64,000 nt of DNA from Halosolutus halophilus (GTDB taxonomy: Archaea > Halobacteriota > Halobacteria > Halobacteriales > Natrialbaceae). The stretch covers positions 930,001 to 994,000 of the forward strand of contig NZ_CP094974.1 in NCBI RefSeq assembly GCF_022869805.1, given 5' to 3'. The position numbers and the translations under genes were made by a program. Positions 52,268 through 61,705 of the stretch are shown here, piece by piece. The notes beneath the pieces were generated by a model. The model saw only the letters and a program-made list of their open reading frames with translations. It made no database searches and was not told the DNA's origin. Position 1 is the first letter of the stretch; the number at the start of each line of letters is the position of its first letter.

Positions 52268-52483
52268 TCACCCCCACCCGGCGGTGAACTGGACGTAGCC
52301 GCCGACGCCCAGGATGAGCGCAGCGTAGAACGCCCACTGGGGCCAGCCGGTCGCGAGGAAGACCAGCGTCACGAAGACGACCCAGAGGCTAACGATGAGG
52401 AAGTCGACGAAGAGCCGGGTCCCGATTCTCACGACGCTGCGTCCGGTTCCGCGTCGACTCGATCGGGTTCGATCGTTACTCAT
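52268..52483 (-). CDS. Small two-helix membrane protein, 71 aa
   Basis: Basic N-terminus (SNDRTRSSRRGTGRSVVRIG) then two transmembrane helices (LFVDFLIVSLWVVFVTLVFL and WAFYAALILGVGGYVQF) with GW residues. The start is the ATG at 52483. Small conserved membrane proteins like this occur widely in haloarchaea; the role is unknown. It is convergent with fbp. Confidence 0.65.
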   Translation of the reverse strand: MSNDRTRSSRRGTGRSVVRIGTRLFVDFLIVSLWVVFVTLVFLATGWPQWAFYAALILGVGGYVQFTAGWG

Positions 52484-52601
52484 CGGGAGGGCCCTCGCTC
52501 GAACCGGTGGCGCTCGCGGATCGGTGCCAGTTCGGACCCGTGAAACCGGGGATCGATGACCGTTCAGGGTGGTGGACGCGTGTGGGTTCCATGATGCGTA
52601 C

Positions 52602-53765
52602 TCAGAAGTGATAGCCGTACTGCTCGGTCAGTTTGTAGGCGGCGACGCCCCAGACGTAGCTCTGGCCGGGCCACCAGGTTCGGGCGTTGTTGAACCCCGC
52701 GATGAGGACGTCGCCGTCCTCGCCGTCGGGATCGGGGTGGTAGCTCACCGACCCGCTGTCGCCGTCGGTCAGGTCCATCTCGCCGCCCCAGCGAATCTGG
52801 CCGCTCCGACAGAACTCGTCGGTGAAACAGGTGACGGCGTCGATTCCCTGGATCCGACCGACCGTGTGGCCGGTCAGGGCACCGACCTTCTCGAGCTGTG
52901 CCCCGCGCGCGACGAGGTCGGCGAGCCCCCAGCGGGTGAACTGGCCCCGGACCCGGACCGGCGTCGGCGCGTCGATACGATTCGAGGGGCTGAACTCGCC
53001 CGTTGGCTCCACCGCGACGACGTCTTCGACCGCGTGGGCGTACTCGACGGTGCCGAGATCGATCCGTTCCGCCCCTTGAATCGGAAGTGACAGTTCGCCA
53101 GCCCGCAGGTCTTCGAACGCGTGTTCGGCCGTCACGAAGAACTCCTGTTCGTCGTCGGGATGGTACATCGCCGGGCCGAGCGTCGCCAGGCTCGAGGGGG
53201 TTTCACAGGCGACGCCGCTCGGGACGGTCTGGTCCGCGAGGGAGTCGACGACGCGCGGTTCGAGCGATTCGAGGCCGTCCTCGAGCTCCTGAATGTCGAC
53301 GATCGTCTCGACGTCGATCGAGATTCCGTCCGCGAGTTCGTCGAGAAACTGCTCGATCGAGTCGGCGTTGCTGGAGACACCGACCGAGACCGTGGCGGTG
53401 CCGCTGTCGTAGTCCCCGGGGACGACGGCACTGCCGAGATAGCCGGTGAACGCGACCCGAGCCAGCAGTTCGTTCAGTTCGATCGCCTTCTCGACGGCCG
53501 TGTACCACTCCACGGGTACGTGCCGCGTTCGTTCCTCGAGCGACCACGGGTCGTCGGGATCGGACCGGGAGAGGGCCGTCACGATGGGAACTTCGCCGTC
53601 GTCGGCGCCGAGGAAGTCGTCGACCCCGAGCAGGTGTGCCATTCCGATCGCGTAGCCACCGGTGGCGAGGGTTCGGAGGAACTCGCGGCGGTCCATTCCC
53701 GCGTCCAGTCGATCGCGAATCGTCGCCAGTTGTTGTTCTACGTGTCCGGTCTGAGTGTCAGGCAT
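52602..53765 (-). CDS. Tat-exported trypsin-like (chymotrypsin-fold) serine protease candidate
   Basis: 387 residues from the ATG at 53765. Tat signal: DRREFLRTLATGGYAIGMAH. The body shows a possible triad: His in FFVTAEHAFEDL (TAxH), Asp in VEYAHAVEDVVAVEP, and Ser in LTDGDSGSVSYHP (GDSGS motif). ACETPSSLATLGPAM and FTDEFCRSGQIRWGG suggest disulfide-bonded loops. Together this indicates a chymotrypsin-like fold exported across the membrane. Only the GDSGS motif is strong; the His and Asp assignments are inferred. The N-terminal 100 residues may be a pro-region. Confidence 0.6.
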   Translation of the reverse strand: MPDTQTGHVEQQLATIRDRLDAGMDRREFLRTLATGGYAIGMAHLLGVDDFLGADDGEVPIVTALSRSDPDDPWSLEERTRHVPVEWYTAVEKAIELNELLARVAFTGYLGSAVVPGDYDSGTATVSVGVSSNADSIEQFLDELADGISIDVETIVDIQELEDGLESLEPRVVDSLADQTVPSGVACETPSSLATLGPAMYHPDDEQEFFVTAEHAFEDLRAGELSLPIQGAERIDLGTVEYAHAVEDVVAVEPTGEFSPSNRIDAPTPVRVRGQFTRWGLADLVARGAQLEKVGALTGHTVGRIQGIDAVTCFTDEFCRSGQIRWGGEMDLTDGDSGSVSYHPDPDGEDGDVLIAGFNNARTWWPGQSYVWGVAAYKLTEQYGYHF

Positions 53766-54309
53766 GTCGTCGATATCGATTCGTGGGCTCGTATACCGAT
53801 GGACGCCCCACGCCAAAGCTAATCTTCAGCTACTCGCCGGTAGTGGTGAAATACTCGGCGAAATCGACGATAGTGATTGTGCCTGCACCTGCCGAGGAAC
53901 CGCGACGAATCGGAACGGCGGTCGGCAGTCCGATTCCCATTATAATGTGTGAACGACGACAGGCGAGCGTTCGTGTGTGAGGCCCCTACACTGAGAGACG
54001 TCTCCGTGCTGGTGACCACGGAGGCAGACGAACTCACTTCCGATCGGTTCGCGCCCCCTCGATCCCCGATCCACCTCATCTCACCTGCTCGTGGTGAACT
54101 CCGACCGATCAGCGGTGATCGATTCGGCGCGAACCGGTCTCTCTATCCCCGACCGTCTCGCGTGGCACTTGCCGACGCGACGGAAAGGGGAAGTTCCGAC
54201 GGGACTGGGAGTCCACGTACGTTTCGTTATCGGTGATGAACGATGTCGTTCACCGACCGACGACCGCCGAGGGAAAACGACTTGTAGCGGGGCGGTCACA
54301 AATTTTGCC
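53766..54309. other. 544-bp region with no supported gene
   Basis: It separates the divergent protease and carboxylase genes. TATA-like strings are seen at 53939-53947 (CATTATAAT). An imperfect inverted repeat CGGTGATGAACGA/TCGTTCACCG lies at 54231-54256, about 55 bp before the carboxylase start. Open frames here lack recognisable proteins. ACAAATTTTGCC directly precedes the carboxylase ATG. Confidence 0.5.
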
Positions 54310-56112
54310 ATGAAAGTCCGAATCGCGGCAGGGGCCTCGGACGACGAGGCGTCGGCAATTGCCGCCGCGCTCGCCGAGCACGTCGGGAACACGGTCGAGG
54401 TGTACGTCGGCAGCGACGACGATCCGCTGGCAGTTCACGAGTACGACGCGGAGCCGTCACCGGGATCGGGCGCGAGCGGACAGCAGGTCGCGTCGACACC
54501 GGCGGACGACGTCGCGGCGGACGGCGACGAACTGGGCCCGACCGAACGCGAAGCGCTGCTCCGGGAGGAGATCGCGGACATCCTCGAAGGCGGCCCCGAG
54601 AAGTATCGAGCGGGATTGCCCGAGGAGGGGAAACTGTTCGTCCGGGATCGACTCGAGCACTGGTTCGGCGGCGAGGACGACGAGTTCCTCTTCGAGGACG
54701 GCAAGTTCGCGGCGTTCGACGACTGGCATCCCCGCGGTGCGGACCCGGACACCGACGATCGCCTCCCGGCGGACGGTCTCATCACGGGTGCCGCGACGTT
54801 CGAGGGACGAGACGTCCACTTCATGGCCAACGACTACACCGTCAAACGCGGGAGCATGGCCGAGAAGGGGGTCGAGAAGTTCCTCCGGATGCAACAGCGC
54901 GCGCTCAAGACGGGCCGGCCGGTGCTGTACCTGATGGACTCCTCGGGCGGCCGGATCGACCAGCAGACCGGCTTCTTCGCCAACCGCGAGGGAATCGGGA
55001 AGTACTACTACAACCACTCGATGCTCTCCGGGCGAGTCCCACAGATCTGCGTCCTCTACGGCCCCTGTATCGCCGGTGCGGCCTACACCCCCGTCTTCGC
55101 CGACTTCACGATCATGGTCGAAGGGATGTCCGCGATGGCGATCGCCTCCCCCCGGATGGTTCAGATGGTCACCGGCGAGGACATCGATCTGCAGGAGCTC
55201 GGTGGCCCAGCCGTCCACGCGCGCGAGTCCGGTTCCGCCGACCTGGTCGCGCGGGACGAGGAACACGCCCGCGAACTCGTGGCCCAGTTGATCACCTACC
55301 TGCCGGACAACGCCGACGAGAAGCCGCCTCGCCGGGACCCGATCGAGCCGGCGAAATCGCCCGCCGGAATCGACAGCGTCGTCCCACAGCACCCGAACAG
55401 AGGGTACGACATGACCGACGTCATCGATCGGCTCGTCGACGCGGGGTCGTACTTCGAATTGCGCCCCGACTACGGCGAGGAGATCATCACCGCCTACGCC
55501 CGCATCGGCGGCCGGCCGATCGGGATCGTCGCGAACCAGCCCGCCCACCGCGCGGGAGCGATCTTCCCCGACGCGGCCGAGAAGGCCGCGGAGTTCATCT
55601 GGAAGTCGGACGCGTTCAACGTCCCGATCCTCTATCTCTGTGACACGCCCGGCTTCATGGCCGGCTCCCAGGTCGAGAAAGACGGCATCTTGGAGCAGGG
55701 CAAGAAGATGATCTACGCGACCTCGGCGGCAACCGTGCCCCAGCAGACGGTGATCGTGCGCAAGGCCTACGGCGCGGGGATCTACGCGATGGGCGGCCCG
55801 GCCTACGACCCCGAGAGCGTCATCGGCCTTCCGTCCGGCGAGATCGCCATCATGGGTCCCGAGGCGGCGATCAACGCCGTCTACGCTCGCAAGCTCTCCG
55901 AGATCGACGATCCCGAGGAACGCGAGCGGAAAGAACAGGAGCTACGCGAGGCCTACCGCGAGGACATCGACGTCCATCGAATGGCCAGCGACGTGGTCAT
56001 CGACGAGATCGTGCCGCCCAGTACGCTACGCGAGGAACTCGGTGCCCGCTTTGCGTTCTACGAGGACGTCGAGAAGGAGTTGCCGAGCAAGAAACACGGC
56101 ACGATCATCTGA
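54310..56112 (+). CDS. Acyl-CoA carboxylase carboxyltransferase subunit with fused epsilon-like N-terminus
   Basis: 600 residues. Residues about 90-600 are a biotin-dependent carboxyltransferase (propionyl/acetyl-CoA carboxylase beta, or methylmalonyl-CoA decarboxylase-like): MLSGRVPQICVLYGPCIAGA, SGSADLVARDEEHARELVAQ, YFELRPDYGEEIITAYARIG, NQPAHRAGAIFPDAAEKAAE and YGAGIYAMGGPAYDPESVIG. Residues 1-40 (MKVRIAAGASDDEASAIAAA) resemble the small acyl-CoA carboxylase epsilon subunit, here joined by a Gly/Ser/Asp-rich linker. The usual beta subunit has about 515 residues, so the extra N-terminus explains the length. No biotin carboxylase gene is adjacent. Confidence 0.88.
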   Translation: MKVRIAAGASDDEASAIAAALAEHVGNTVEVYVGSDDDPLAVHEYDAEPSPGSGASGQQVASTPADDVAADGDELGPTEREALLREEIADILEGGPEKYRAGLPEEGKLFVRDRLEHWFGGEDDEFLFEDGKFAAFDDWHPRGADPDTDDRLPADGLITGAATFEGRDVHFMANDYTVKRGSMAEKGVEKFLRMQQRALKTGRPVLYLMDSSGGRIDQQTGFFANREGIGKYYYNHSMLSGRVPQICVLYGPCIAGAAYTPVFADFTIMVEGMSAMAIASPRMVQMVTGEDIDLQELGGPAVHARESGSADLVARDEEHARELVAQLITYLPDNADEKPPRRDPIEPAKSPAGIDSVVPQHPNRGYDMTDVIDRLVDAGSYFELRPDYGEEIITAYARIGGRPIGIVANQPAHRAGAIFPDAAEKAAEFIWKSDAFNVPILYLCDTPGFMAGSQVEKDGILEQGKKMIYATSAATVPQQTVIVRKAYGAGIYAMGGPAYDPESVIGLPSGEIAIMGPEAAINAVYARKLSEIDDPEERERKEQELREAYREDIDVHRMASDVVIDEIVPPSTLREELGARFAFYEDVEKELPSKKHGTII

Positions 56113-56355
56113 GGCCGCGTTCCCGCGCGCCAGCTTCGGGCCCCAGACGCGGAGTACGACCGACGGCTTCGAGAGATCGGACGACGAAATCCCTCGATAC
56201 CGATCGGTTCGGCTCAGTTGTTCCTGATTACTTCTCCCGCCGATCGCCCTACGGCTGCAATAACAATACCGCGAGTGGTGGAACCGGCGCGTGCGGCGAT
56301 CCCGCACGCTCTCCGGTGGCGCGGTCGCGATCGGTTCGACTCCGATCGAGAGCTT

Positions 56356-56706
56356 ATGAGTTACGACGGCGCGTCCCTGCGCCGCCGATTGCCCGGTGAG
56401 GTCACGCCCGTCGAACTGGAGCGTGTACTCTGGATCGTCGTCGGGTTGTCGCTCGTCGGCGACGTCGTGACGACGTTCGTCGGCTTACACCTCGGCCTCA
56501 GCGAGTCGAACCCGATCGCCCGCGGTGCGATCTCCAGCCACGGGCTGGCCGGCATGCTCGCACTGAAAGGCGTCGCGATCGGGGTCGGGTTGCTCTGTCG
56601 CCCGCTCCTCCCGGCAGCCTACCGGGCGGTCGTCCCCGCCGGTCTCGCCCTCCCGTGGGCGGTGGCCGTCTGCGTCAACGTCTACATGATCGCGACGGTG
56701 ACGTGA
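56356..56706 (+). CDS. DUF5658 family membrane protein
   Basis: 116 residues: VERVLW-type lead-in, then four hydrophobic stretches (WIVVGLSLVGDVVTTFVGLH, HGLAGMLALKGVAIGVGLLC, AVVPAGLALPWAVAVCVNVY) and GDVVTTFVGLHLGLSESNPI with the typical GD..TT...GL..G..E.NP pattern of DUF5658. Function unknown. The start is the ATG at 56356 with an AGAGCTT spacer; the frame is open upstream. Confidence 0.85.
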   Translation: MSYDGASLRRRLPGEVTPVELERVLWIVVGLSLVGDVVTTFVGLHLGLSESNPIARGAISSHGLAGMLALKGVAIGVGLLCRPLLPAAYRAVVPAGLALPWAVAVCVNVYMIATVT

Positions 56707-56958
56707 ACGCGGCGCCCCTCCGATCCTCGCTCCTCGACGCACCCTCGTTCGACTCGGAGCGCTCGGCCGAGCGCTCCACGTGATCGACGGCCTCCTTCAG
56801 CGTCCGGTGTGGGTTCTACGTCACGTACTCGGTGACCTCTTCGATCCCCGGGTCCGACGAACAGATCTCGTAGAGGTCGAACACGTCGACCGTCTCGGGT
56901 CGCAGGACCTCGAGCCGAACCGATCGGTTTCGATCGTCGCCGGGAAGGGGTTCGTCAT
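56701..56958 (-). pseudogene. Truncated GNAT acetyltransferase pseudogene
   Basis: The minus strand from the ATG at 56958 reads MTNPFPATIETDRF, then a +1/-1 shift near the CGGTTCGGCTC string moves to the frame LEVLRPETVDVFDLYEICSS, DPGIEEVTEYVT. An in-frame TAG at 56816-56818 takes the place of a Trp codon (TGG), after which NPHRTLKEAVDHVERSAERS continues in frame with GNAT-like character and then breaks up. IETDR(L)(R)LEVL, YEICSSDPGIEEVTEY and (W)NPHRT(L)KEA are typical of haloarchaeal GNAT N-acetyltransferases. So a 1-bp indel and a nonsense change are present, and the 3' two thirds are missing. Confidence 0.65.
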
Positions 56959-57081
56959 AATCCCGACACCAGAGCGATGAACAAAAACCCTGCCGATGGT
57001 GAGGCAGTGAGAGGCATGCAGCGGCGAATCGGTCCTGCACGGCGCTATCGGGGCACCGATTCAGCAGTCGATCGCAGGTGC

Positions 57082-57684
57082 TCACCGGGACCGATCGAGG
57101 GTGCGACGCCACTCCCGGACCTCCGCGAGGACGGCCGCCCACTGCTCGCTGGTGCCGGGGAACGTCCCGGAGGCAGTTCCGTCGCGTTGGGCTTCGAGCC
57201 TGGCTCGCACGTCGGCCGGCGTCTCGACGTTCCAGAAGACGAGTTCCGAGCCACCCGCGGTCTCGATCGTGACCCGTCCGTAGCCGATCAGTCGGCCGAT
57301 CGGGTTCTGGGTGATTCTCGTGTTCTGGACGCGTTCCAGTCCGACGACGCGGACGGTGACGCCGAGGACTCCCGTTCTGACGGCGACCCGGCGGTTCGTG
57401 ATCAGGAACGTCGTTCGGGAGACGCGGGCGTACTGCCAGCACGCCGGCGCGGCGAGGACCGGAAGCCAGAGCAGCCCCAGCGGCGAGAGGACCTCGAGTG
57501 CGACGGCTGCGCCGATCACGAGGGTCCCCACGACGGCGAGTGCGACCCACGGGTAGACGGTCTGGACCCGCGGCCCGCCCTGCCAGCGGATCGCCTCACC
57601 GTCCCCGAGTGCGAGCCACGCGACGTCCCGGTCGGCGGCTGTCCCGTCGCGCTCGGCGACCGATCGTCGGTCGGGAGTCGTCAT
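57082..57684 (-). CDS. PH domain (bPH2) membrane protein A
   Basis: 200 residues from the ATG at 57684. Two transmembrane segments (WVALAVVGTLVIGAAVALEV, LLWLPVLAAPACWQY) precede a bacterial PH-like domain: TFLITNRRVAVRTGVLGVTV, RVVGLERVQNTRITQNPIGR, YGRVTIETAGGSELVFWNVE and PADVRARLEAQRDG. The RITQNPIGRLIGYGRVTI string is the core of bPH2. It overlaps the paired PH protein gene by 4 bp (57681-57684), so the two are made together, probably as a membrane heteromer of unknown function. Confidence 0.9.
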   Translation of the reverse strand: MTTPDRRSVAERDGTAADRDVAWLALGDGEAIRWQGGPRVQTVYPWVALAVVGTLVIGAAVALEVLSPLGLLWLPVLAAPACWQYARVSRTTFLITNRRVAVRTGVLGVTVRVVGLERVQNTRITQNPIGRLIGYGRVTIETAGGSELVFWNVETPADVRARLEAQRDGTASGTFPGTSEQWAAVLAEVREWRRTLDRSR

Positions 57685-58277
57685 CGCGGGGACCGGGGAT
57701 CGTCCGAGTTCGAGCGCGCGTCCCCGGGTCGATCCGGGCGTGCATTCGACTCCGATTCCTCGACAGCCTCCCGGATCGCACGGAGTTCGGTGAGGATCTC
57801 GGCGAGGATGTCGTCGACCGGTTCCTCGTCTCTCGACCCGCGTCCGCCGCGATCGACGAGGTCGCTGATCCGTCCCTGGACGGCCCGCGGGTCGGGAACG
57901 GACTGGAACGCCAGTTCGACCCCGGAACCGCCCGCCGTGCTGACCTCGACCGTCCCGTAGCCGAAGTGGTTCCCCACGGCGCTCTGGGAGTACGAGATGT
58001 CCTGTACTTTCGCGTGTTCGATCCGCTTGACGTCCCGGGAGAACACTCCCGTCTTCTTGTAGAGGGCCTGGTTCGTGACGACGTAGTGGGTGTTCGTCAC
58101 GCGAAGGTACTCGCTTGCTATGATGACGATCCCGATCAGGACGATCGAAAGCGGGATTCCGACGGCGAACGCCGGGACCAGCGTCCGCCGATCGGGGCCG
58201 CTGGCCCAGACGATCTCCTCGCCGTCCTCGAGCGAGAGCCACTCCAGCGCCGCGGGATCGAGGTCGGTCGCAGACAT
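57681..58277 (-). CDS. PH domain (bPH2) membrane protein B
   Basis: 198 residues from the ATG at 58277 (a GTG one codon earlier overlaps the MaoC stop). Contents: EWLSLEDGEEIVWASGPDRR, transmembrane VPAFAVGIPLSIVLIGIVII, then HYVVTNQALYKKTGVFSRDV, KRIEHAKVQDISYSQSAVGN and YGTVEVSTAGGSGVELAFQS. A C-terminal helical acidic tail (DDILAEILTELRAIREAVEE) could form a coiled coil. It is the first of two PH-domain genes after the MaoC gene, all coupled. Confidence 0.9.
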   Translation of the reverse strand: MSATDLDPAALEWLSLEDGEEIVWASGPDRRTLVPAFAVGIPLSIVLIGIVIIASEYLRVTNTHYVVTNQALYKKTGVFSRDVKRIEHAKVQDISYSQSAVGNHFGYGTVEVSTAGGSGVELAFQSVPDPRAVQGRISDLVDRGGRGSRDEEPVDDILAEILTELRAIREAVEESESNARPDRPGDARSNSDDPRSPR

Positions 58278-58753
58278 CACGTCCCCGCGTCCGCGGCGCG
58301 GTCGCGTTTCAGCGACAGGACGGTCCGATCGAACTCGAAGACGAGCGGTTCGTCCGGATCGTTGACTTTGAAGACCTCGACGTGCATGGTGACGATTCCG
58401 CGCTCGCCGTCGCTGGTCTCGCGCTTGTCCGTGACCGTCGACTGGACGCGGATCGTGTCGCCGTGAAAGACCGGATTCGGGTGTTCGACGTCGTCGTAGG
58501 AGAGGTTCGCGACGATCGTCCCGTCCGTCGTCTCGGGAATGGAAATTCCAACGGCGAGGCTCATCGTGTAGAGACCGTTGACCAGTCGCTCGCCGAACTG
58601 GGTGTCGGCGGCGAACTCGCCGTCGAGGTGAAGCGGTTGCTGGTTCATCGTCATGTCGCAGAACCGCTGGTTGTCGCTCTCGGAGATCGTTCGTCGGCGA
58701 TCGTGTTCGATCGTCTCTCCGACGGTAAACTCCTCGTAGTACAGTCCGGACAT
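58277..58753 (-). CDS. MaoC-family acyl dehydratase/hydratase
   Basis: 158 residues, one hotdog fold. YYEEFTVGETIEHDRRRTIS, ESDNQRFCDMTMNQQPLHLD (hydratase-2-like, Asp/His in NQQPLHLD), FGERLVNGLYTMSLAVGISI and YDDVEHPNPVFHGDTIRVQS. MaoC proteins hydrate enoyl-CoA esters. It is first in a coupled group with two PH-domain genes (TGA at 58277-58279 overlaps their start). The acyl-CoA substrate is not known; a mesaconyl-CoA role is possible but not shown by sequence. Confidence 0.88.
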   Translation of the reverse strand: MSGLYYEEFTVGETIEHDRRRTISESDNQRFCDMTMNQQPLHLDGEFAADTQFGERLVNGLYTMSLAVGISIPETTDGTIVANLSYDDVEHPNPVFHGDTIRVQSTVTDKRETSDGERGIVTMHVEVFKVNDPDEPLVFEFDRTVLSLKRDRAADAGT

Positions 58754-58912
58754 AGGTGCGCAGTCACGGAGATCCTACAAAAACGTATCCTTCGATCGAC
58801 GTGTCCGCCGGACCGATCGGCGACGGACGAGTGACCGAGGACCGGTCCCGCGACCGAATCCCGACGAGCGCAAGGCCTACGCCGAAGGTGACGCGACCCC
58901 GAGCATCGATCG

Positions 58913-60262
58913 GTGAGGCCCGTGACTGCACACCGAGTCGATACCGGGGCGCTCGGCGATTCGGAACGAGCGGCGACCGCCCTCGCGGACCGTGCGACGC
59001 CGATCCGAGACGGGTTCGACGACCTCGTCGAGGGCGTCGCCGACGCGGACGTCGTCCTGCTTGGCGAGGCGTCCCACGGGACGTCGGAGTACTACCGCCT
59101 CCGGGCGCGGCTCACGGCCGCGTTGCTCGCACGCCACGACTTCGCGTTCGTCGCCGTCGAGGGCGACTGGACCGACTGCTACGAGGTGACGCGGTACGTG
59201 ACGGGGCGATCGGACGCCGACGGCGCGCGCGAGGTCCTCGAGGGGTTCGAGCGCTGGCCGACGTGGATGTGGGCCAACTGGGAGATCGTCGAGTTCCTCG
59301 ACTGGCTGGCCGACCACAACGCCGATCGGCCGGACGACGACGTGGCCGGCTTCTACGGGCTCGACGTCTACGGCCTCTACGAGTCGATGGCCGCCGTGAT
59401 CGACTACCTCGAGGAGGTCGATCCCGACCTCGCGGCCCGCGCGCGGGACGCCTACCACTGTTTCGAGCCGTACGGCGAGGACGCCCGCGAGTACGCCCAG
59501 TCGATCCGGCTGGTGCCCGAGGACTGCGAGGGCGAGGTGCTGGAGGTCCTCCAAACGCTTCGCGAGGACATTGCCGAACAGGAGTACGATGGCGACGACC
59601 CGCTCGAATCCTTCGCCGCCGAACAGAACGCGCTGGTCGCGAAGAACGCGGAGTCGTACTACCGTGCGATGGCCCGCGGCGACGCCAACTCCTGGAACGT
59701 CAGGGATCGCCACATGAGCGAGACGCTCGACCGCCTCCTCGACTTTCACGACGGCCCGGGGATCGTCTGGGCGCACAACACCCACGTCGGCGACGCCCGC
59801 GCGACGGACATGGTCGATCGCGGCAGGCTCAATCTCGGCCAACTCGTCCGCGACGAGGTCTGTGCGGACGAGACCGACGCCGCGGTCGTCGGCTTCGGCT
59901 CCCACCGCGGCACCGTCATCGCGGGTGCAGAGTGGGGCGCGCCGATGGAGCGGATGTCCGTTCCCGAGGCGCGATCGGGGAGCCACGAGGCCGTCTTCCA
60001 CCGGGCGGGCCTCGACGACGCCGTCGTCCGGTTCGACCGAGGCTACGGCACGGCGGACGACGCGGATCCGCTGGCCGAACCGCGCGGCCACCGCGCGATC
60101 GGCGTCGTCTACGATCCGGCGTACGAGGGCGGCAACTACGTTCCGACGGTGCTGCCCGATCGGTACGACGCGTTCGTCTACGTCGACGAAACCGAGGCGC
60201 TGCACCCGCTGGGGATCGAGGGCGGCGAGATGCCGCCCGAGACGTACCCCTGGGGCGTCTGA
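58913..60262 (+). CDS. Erythromycin esterase family protein
   Basis: 449 residues from the GTG at 58913 (another GTG at 58922 is possible). Family signatures: DVVLLGEASHGTSEYYRLRA (Glu and His), VAVEGDWTDCYEVTRYVTG, GFYGLDVYGLYESMAAVIDY, CFEPYGEDAREYAQSIRLVP, and IVWAHNTHVGDARATDMVDR (catalytic His in HNTH). The family includes macrolide esterases and succinoglycan-synthesis-linked enzymes; in halophilic archaea it is not known to inactivate antibiotics. No membrane or signal segment. Confidence 0.92.
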   Translation: MRPVTAHRVDTGALGDSERAATALADRATPIRDGFDDLVEGVADADVVLLGEASHGTSEYYRLRARLTAALLARHDFAFVAVEGDWTDCYEVTRYVTGRSDADGAREVLEGFERWPTWMWANWEIVEFLDWLADHNADRPDDDVAGFYGLDVYGLYESMAAVIDYLEEVDPDLAARARDAYHCFEPYGEDAREYAQSIRLVPEDCEGEVLEVLQTLREDIAEQEYDGDDPLESFAAEQNALVAKNAESYYRAMARGDANSWNVRDRHMSETLDRLLDFHDGPGIVWAHNTHVGDARATDMVDRGRLNLGQLVRDEVCADETDAAVVGFGSHRGTVIAGAEWGAPMERMSVPEARSGSHEAVFHRAGLDDAVVRFDRGYGTADDADPLAEPRGHRAIGVVYDPAYEGGNYVPTVLPDRYDAFVYVDETEALHPLGIEGGEMPPETYPWGV

Positions 60263-60289
60263 ACGGTCTGGAAAGCGCGCGGGCGAGGA

Positions 60290-61705
60290 TCACTCGACCA
60301 TGTCCGTCTCCTCGCCGGCCTCGCGTTGCACCCAGATCGTCTTCGTGTTCACGAACTCGCGGATGCCGTCGCGGGCGAGTTCCCGGCCGTACCCGGAGTC
60401 CTTCACGCCGCCGAAGGGGAGGCGGGGATCCGACTTGACGAGTTCGTTCACGAACGCCAGGCCGGACTCGAACTGTCGGGCGACCCGCTCACCCCGATCG
60501 AGGTCCGCGGTCCAGACGCTCGCACCCAACCCGAACCGGGTGTCGTTGGCCTTTGCGATCGCGCTCTCCTCGTCGGGCACCTCGAACACCGTCGCCACAG
60601 GGCCGAACAGTTCCTCCCGGTCCGCGGGCGTATCCTCGGGCGCGTCCGTGATCACCGTCGGCGGGTAGTACGCGCCGTCGCGATCCATCGGTTCGCCGCC
60701 GAGTTCGAGGGTGCCGCCCCGGTCGATCGTCTCTTCGACCTGCTCGTGGAGGTCCTCCATCAGGTCCTCGCGGGCCTGCGGACCGATGTCTGTCTCCTCG
60801 TCCGTCGGATCGCCGACGACCTGCGCGTCCATTTCGTCGACGAACCGATCAAGGAACTCGTCGTAGACGTCCTCGACGACGATGAACCGCTTGGCGGCGA
60901 TACAGGACTGCCCGTTGTTGATGAGGCGGGCCTGGACCGCCGTCTCCACCGTCTCCTCCATCGGCGCGTCCTCGAGGACGACGAACGGGTCGCTGCCGCC
61001 GAGTTCGAGGACGCTCTTCTTGAGTTGACTGCCGGCCGTCTCGCCGACGGCTCGTCCGGCGCCGTCGCTCCCGGTGAGCGTGACGCCCTCGATGCGATCG
61101 TCTTCGATCACCGCGTCGACCTCGTCGGAGCCGATCAGCAGGGAGGTGAAGACGCCCTCGGGGTAGCCCGCCTCCCGGAAGACGTCCTCGATCGCCCGCG
61201 CACAGCCGGGAACGTTCGAGGCGTGTTTCAGCAGGCCGACGTTGCCCGCGGTGAGGTTCGGCGCGGCGAACCGAAACACCTGCCAGAACGGGAAGTTCCA
61301 CGGCATGATCGCGAGGATCGGCCCCAGCGGCTGGAAGACCACTTTCGTCGTCGCGTCCGGCTCCCCCGCCACGGATTCGTCCGCGAGGAACTCGGCGGCG
61401 TGTTCGGCGTAGTAGTCACAGACCCACGCGCACTTTTCGACCTCGGATCGCGCCTGACCGATCGGCTTGCCCATCTCCTCGGTCATCAGGGTGGCGTACT
61501 TCTCGCTGTTCTCCCGGAGGATCTCCCCCGCCGCGGCGAGCAGTTGCTGGCGGTGTTCGATCGGCGTCTCCCGCCACTCCGCGAACGTCTCGGTCGCGCG
61601 CTCGATACGATCGTCCCGGTCGCTACCGGAGTCGTCGTCGAAGGTGTCGACGACTTCTCCCGTCGCCGGATTGGTGCTCTCGATCGTCACGTGACGATCG
61701 TCCAC
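60290..61705 (-). CDS. Aldehyde dehydrogenase, succinate-semialdehyde type
   Basis: 471 residues. [55 protein letters not shown] (Glu in [11 protein letters not shown]), catalytic Cys in [20 protein letters not shown] and [20 protein letters not shown]. The [11 protein letters not shown] string and overall match are closest to NAD(P)-dependent succinate-semialdehyde dehydrogenase (GabD-like), though aldehyde specificity is uncertain. The start is a GTG at 61705 or 61690; ends in EETDMVE. It is convergent with the erythromycin esterase gene, 27 bp away. Confidence 0.92.
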   Translation of the reverse strand: MDDRHVTIESTNPATGEVVDTFDDDSGSDRDDRIERATETFAEWRETPIEHRQQLLAAAGEILRENSEKYATLMTEEMGKPIGQARSEVEKCAWVCDYYAEHAAEFLADESVAGEPDATTKVVFQPLGPILAIMPWNFPFWQVFRFAAPNLTAGNVGLLKHASNVPGCARAIEDVFREAGYPEGVFTSLLIGSDEVDAVIEDDRIEGVTLTGSDGAGRAVGETAGSQLKKSVLELGGSDPFVVLEDAPMEETVETAVQARLINNGQSCIAAKRFIVVEDVYDEFLDRFVDEMDAQVVGDPTDEETDIGPQAREDLMEDLHEQVEETIDRGGTLELGGEPMDRDGAYYPPTVITDAPEDTPADREELFGPVATVFEVPDEESAIAKANDTRFGLGASVWTADLDRGERVARQFESGLAFVNELVKSDPRLPFGGVKDSGYGRELARDGIREFVNTKTIWVQREAGEETDMVE

